DNA of 6,536 bases. Source: Deltaproteobacteria bacterium. GTDB lineage: Bacteria; Desulfobacterota; Desulfarculia; Adiutricales; Adiutricaceae. Made by a program: the position numbers and the translations under genes. The DNA is taken from the NCBI GenBank assembly GCA_031279155.1, contig JAITJB010000173.1:1-6536 (forward strand). The letters are read 5' to 3'. The notes beneath the pieces were generated by a model. The model saw nothing but the letters and a program-made list of their open reading frames with translations. It was not told the DNA's origin and searched no databases. Below are positions 6,233 through 6,536 of the stretch, one piece after another; positions within the stretch are counted from its first letter, which is position 1; each line of letters opens with the position of its first letter.

Positions 6233-6536
6233 GCTCTGTGCCTTTTTTGATGATGTGGAGCTTATTGTAGTCAAAACAGACGCCTATCTTTTGACCGATT
6301 TCAAATCTTAGGCCGGCGTTAAAGGCCTCGGCTTTTAAAGTAATATTACCAACCCTAAGAGTGTACTGGACAAGCTTTCCTTGGAATATGCTATCTTCGA
6401 TAGTCCCTGAGATTTCGCCGCGAGAGGGATGGCAGATCTCAATGTGTTCCGGGCGCACAACGGCAAAGGCCTCACAGGCCTCAAAAGCTGCGCCTTTATC
6501 GTAAGAGTTAAAATCCTGGCCGCTAGGAAAAGCTTC
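6147..6536 (-). CDS. ABC transporter ATP-binding protein, C-terminal part (TOBE domain), partial
   Basis: The frame is open from the right edge of the window to a TAA at 6147-6149, giving the last 129 residues of a protein whose start lies outside. The segment AVVRPEHIEI, then GTIEDSIFQGKLVQYTLRVG and a later KIGVCFDYNKLHII, is the layout of the TOBE-type substrate-regulatory domain. That domain ends the ATPases of PotA/FbpC/UgpC-type import systems. The Walker A, signature and Walker B motifs would be upstream, so ATPase integrity cannot be judged. The GTG within VVRPEH is internal, not a start. The protein runs about 32 residues past the usual end of the TOBE fold (LHII). Nearly all of that hydrophilic tail is encoded by bases shared with the TIM-barrel gene in another frame. 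The imported substrate is unknown; permease and binding-protein genes are expected beyond the window. Confidence 0.85.
   Translation of the reverse strand, partial: EAFPSGQDFNSYDKGAAFEACEAFAVVRPEHIEICHPSRGEISGTIEDSIFQGKLVQYTLRVGNITLKAEAFNAGLRFEIGQKIGVCFDYNKLHIIKKGTEHGEQIGTERPPLVDSWKPKATEERIAPN
6241..6248 (-). promoter_or_regulatory. ribosome binding site deciding the start of the TIM-barrel gene
   Basis: On the minus strand AAAAAAGG lies eight bases before the ATG at 6232, inside the coding sequence of the upstream ABC ATPase. It is the only purine-rich tract suitably placed. The competing TTG at 6274 has none, so the shorter protein is favoured. Ribosomes finishing the ATPase would pass over this site. 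Confidence 0.6.

Noticed and set aside
6233..6274. Longer version of the TIM-barrel protein from a TTG at 6274.
   Set aside because: It has no ribosome binding site, adds a low-complexity 14-residue Ser/Thr/Lys leader before the family-like start, and would enlarge the overlap to 128 bp.

Overview
The window is a stretch of bacterial chromosome of moderate base composition. It holds two convergent gene groups separated by a short, repeat-filled intergenic gap. All complete genes have normal bacterial starts and standard stops (TGA, TAA and TAG are all used). There are no tRNA or rRNA genes, insertion sequences or CRISPR arrays. The paired polyphosphate genes, the Shine-Dalgarno-like sites and the compact operons fit a free-living or host-associated bacterium, more likely Gram-negative. 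A Desulfobacterota-like source is only a guess from protein flavour and cannot be established here.

Positions 1-318 are AT-rich and carry no recognisable gene. They form the leader of the first operon, with a plausible sigma70-type promoter (-35 at 217-222, -10 at 240-245). Just upstream is an 11-bp-spaced direct repeat of TTTACA that resembles a Pho box. Positions 319-2460 encode polyphosphate kinase (ppk1). After a 10-bp gap, 2471-4045 encode a Ppx/GppA-type exopolyphosphatase with a C-terminal HD domain. The two enzymes make and degrade (or sense) inorganic polyphosphate, so this operon is a self-contained polyphosphate turnover module. A phosphate-starvation promoter would suit it.

Positions 4046-4188 separate the convergent operons. 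Most of this gap is a 9-bp minisatellite (consensus CCCCGTAAT, about ten units, 4055-4144) with regularly spaced G-runs on the minus strand. It is followed by an AT-rich inverted repeat and a duplicated AATTTTTTGC, which may end transcription.

The minus strand, read from the right edge leftwards, carries three genes. First is the C-terminal end of an ABC transporter ATPase (TOBE domain, 6147-6536, running off the window). Next is a xylose-isomerase-like TIM-barrel enzyme (5357-6232). Last is a 12-helix major facilitator transporter (4189-5355). They are very tightly packed: the first two overlap by 86 bp in different frames, and the third starts one base after the second stops. This looks like a substrate uptake and catabolism operon for a sugar, polyol or phosphorylated/organic compound. 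The substrate cannot be named from this window.

No clearly new biological system is visible. The most unusual element is the in-frame, G-rich 9-bp repeat between the operons. Next are the possible Pho-type control of ppk-ppx and the overprinted ATPase tail.
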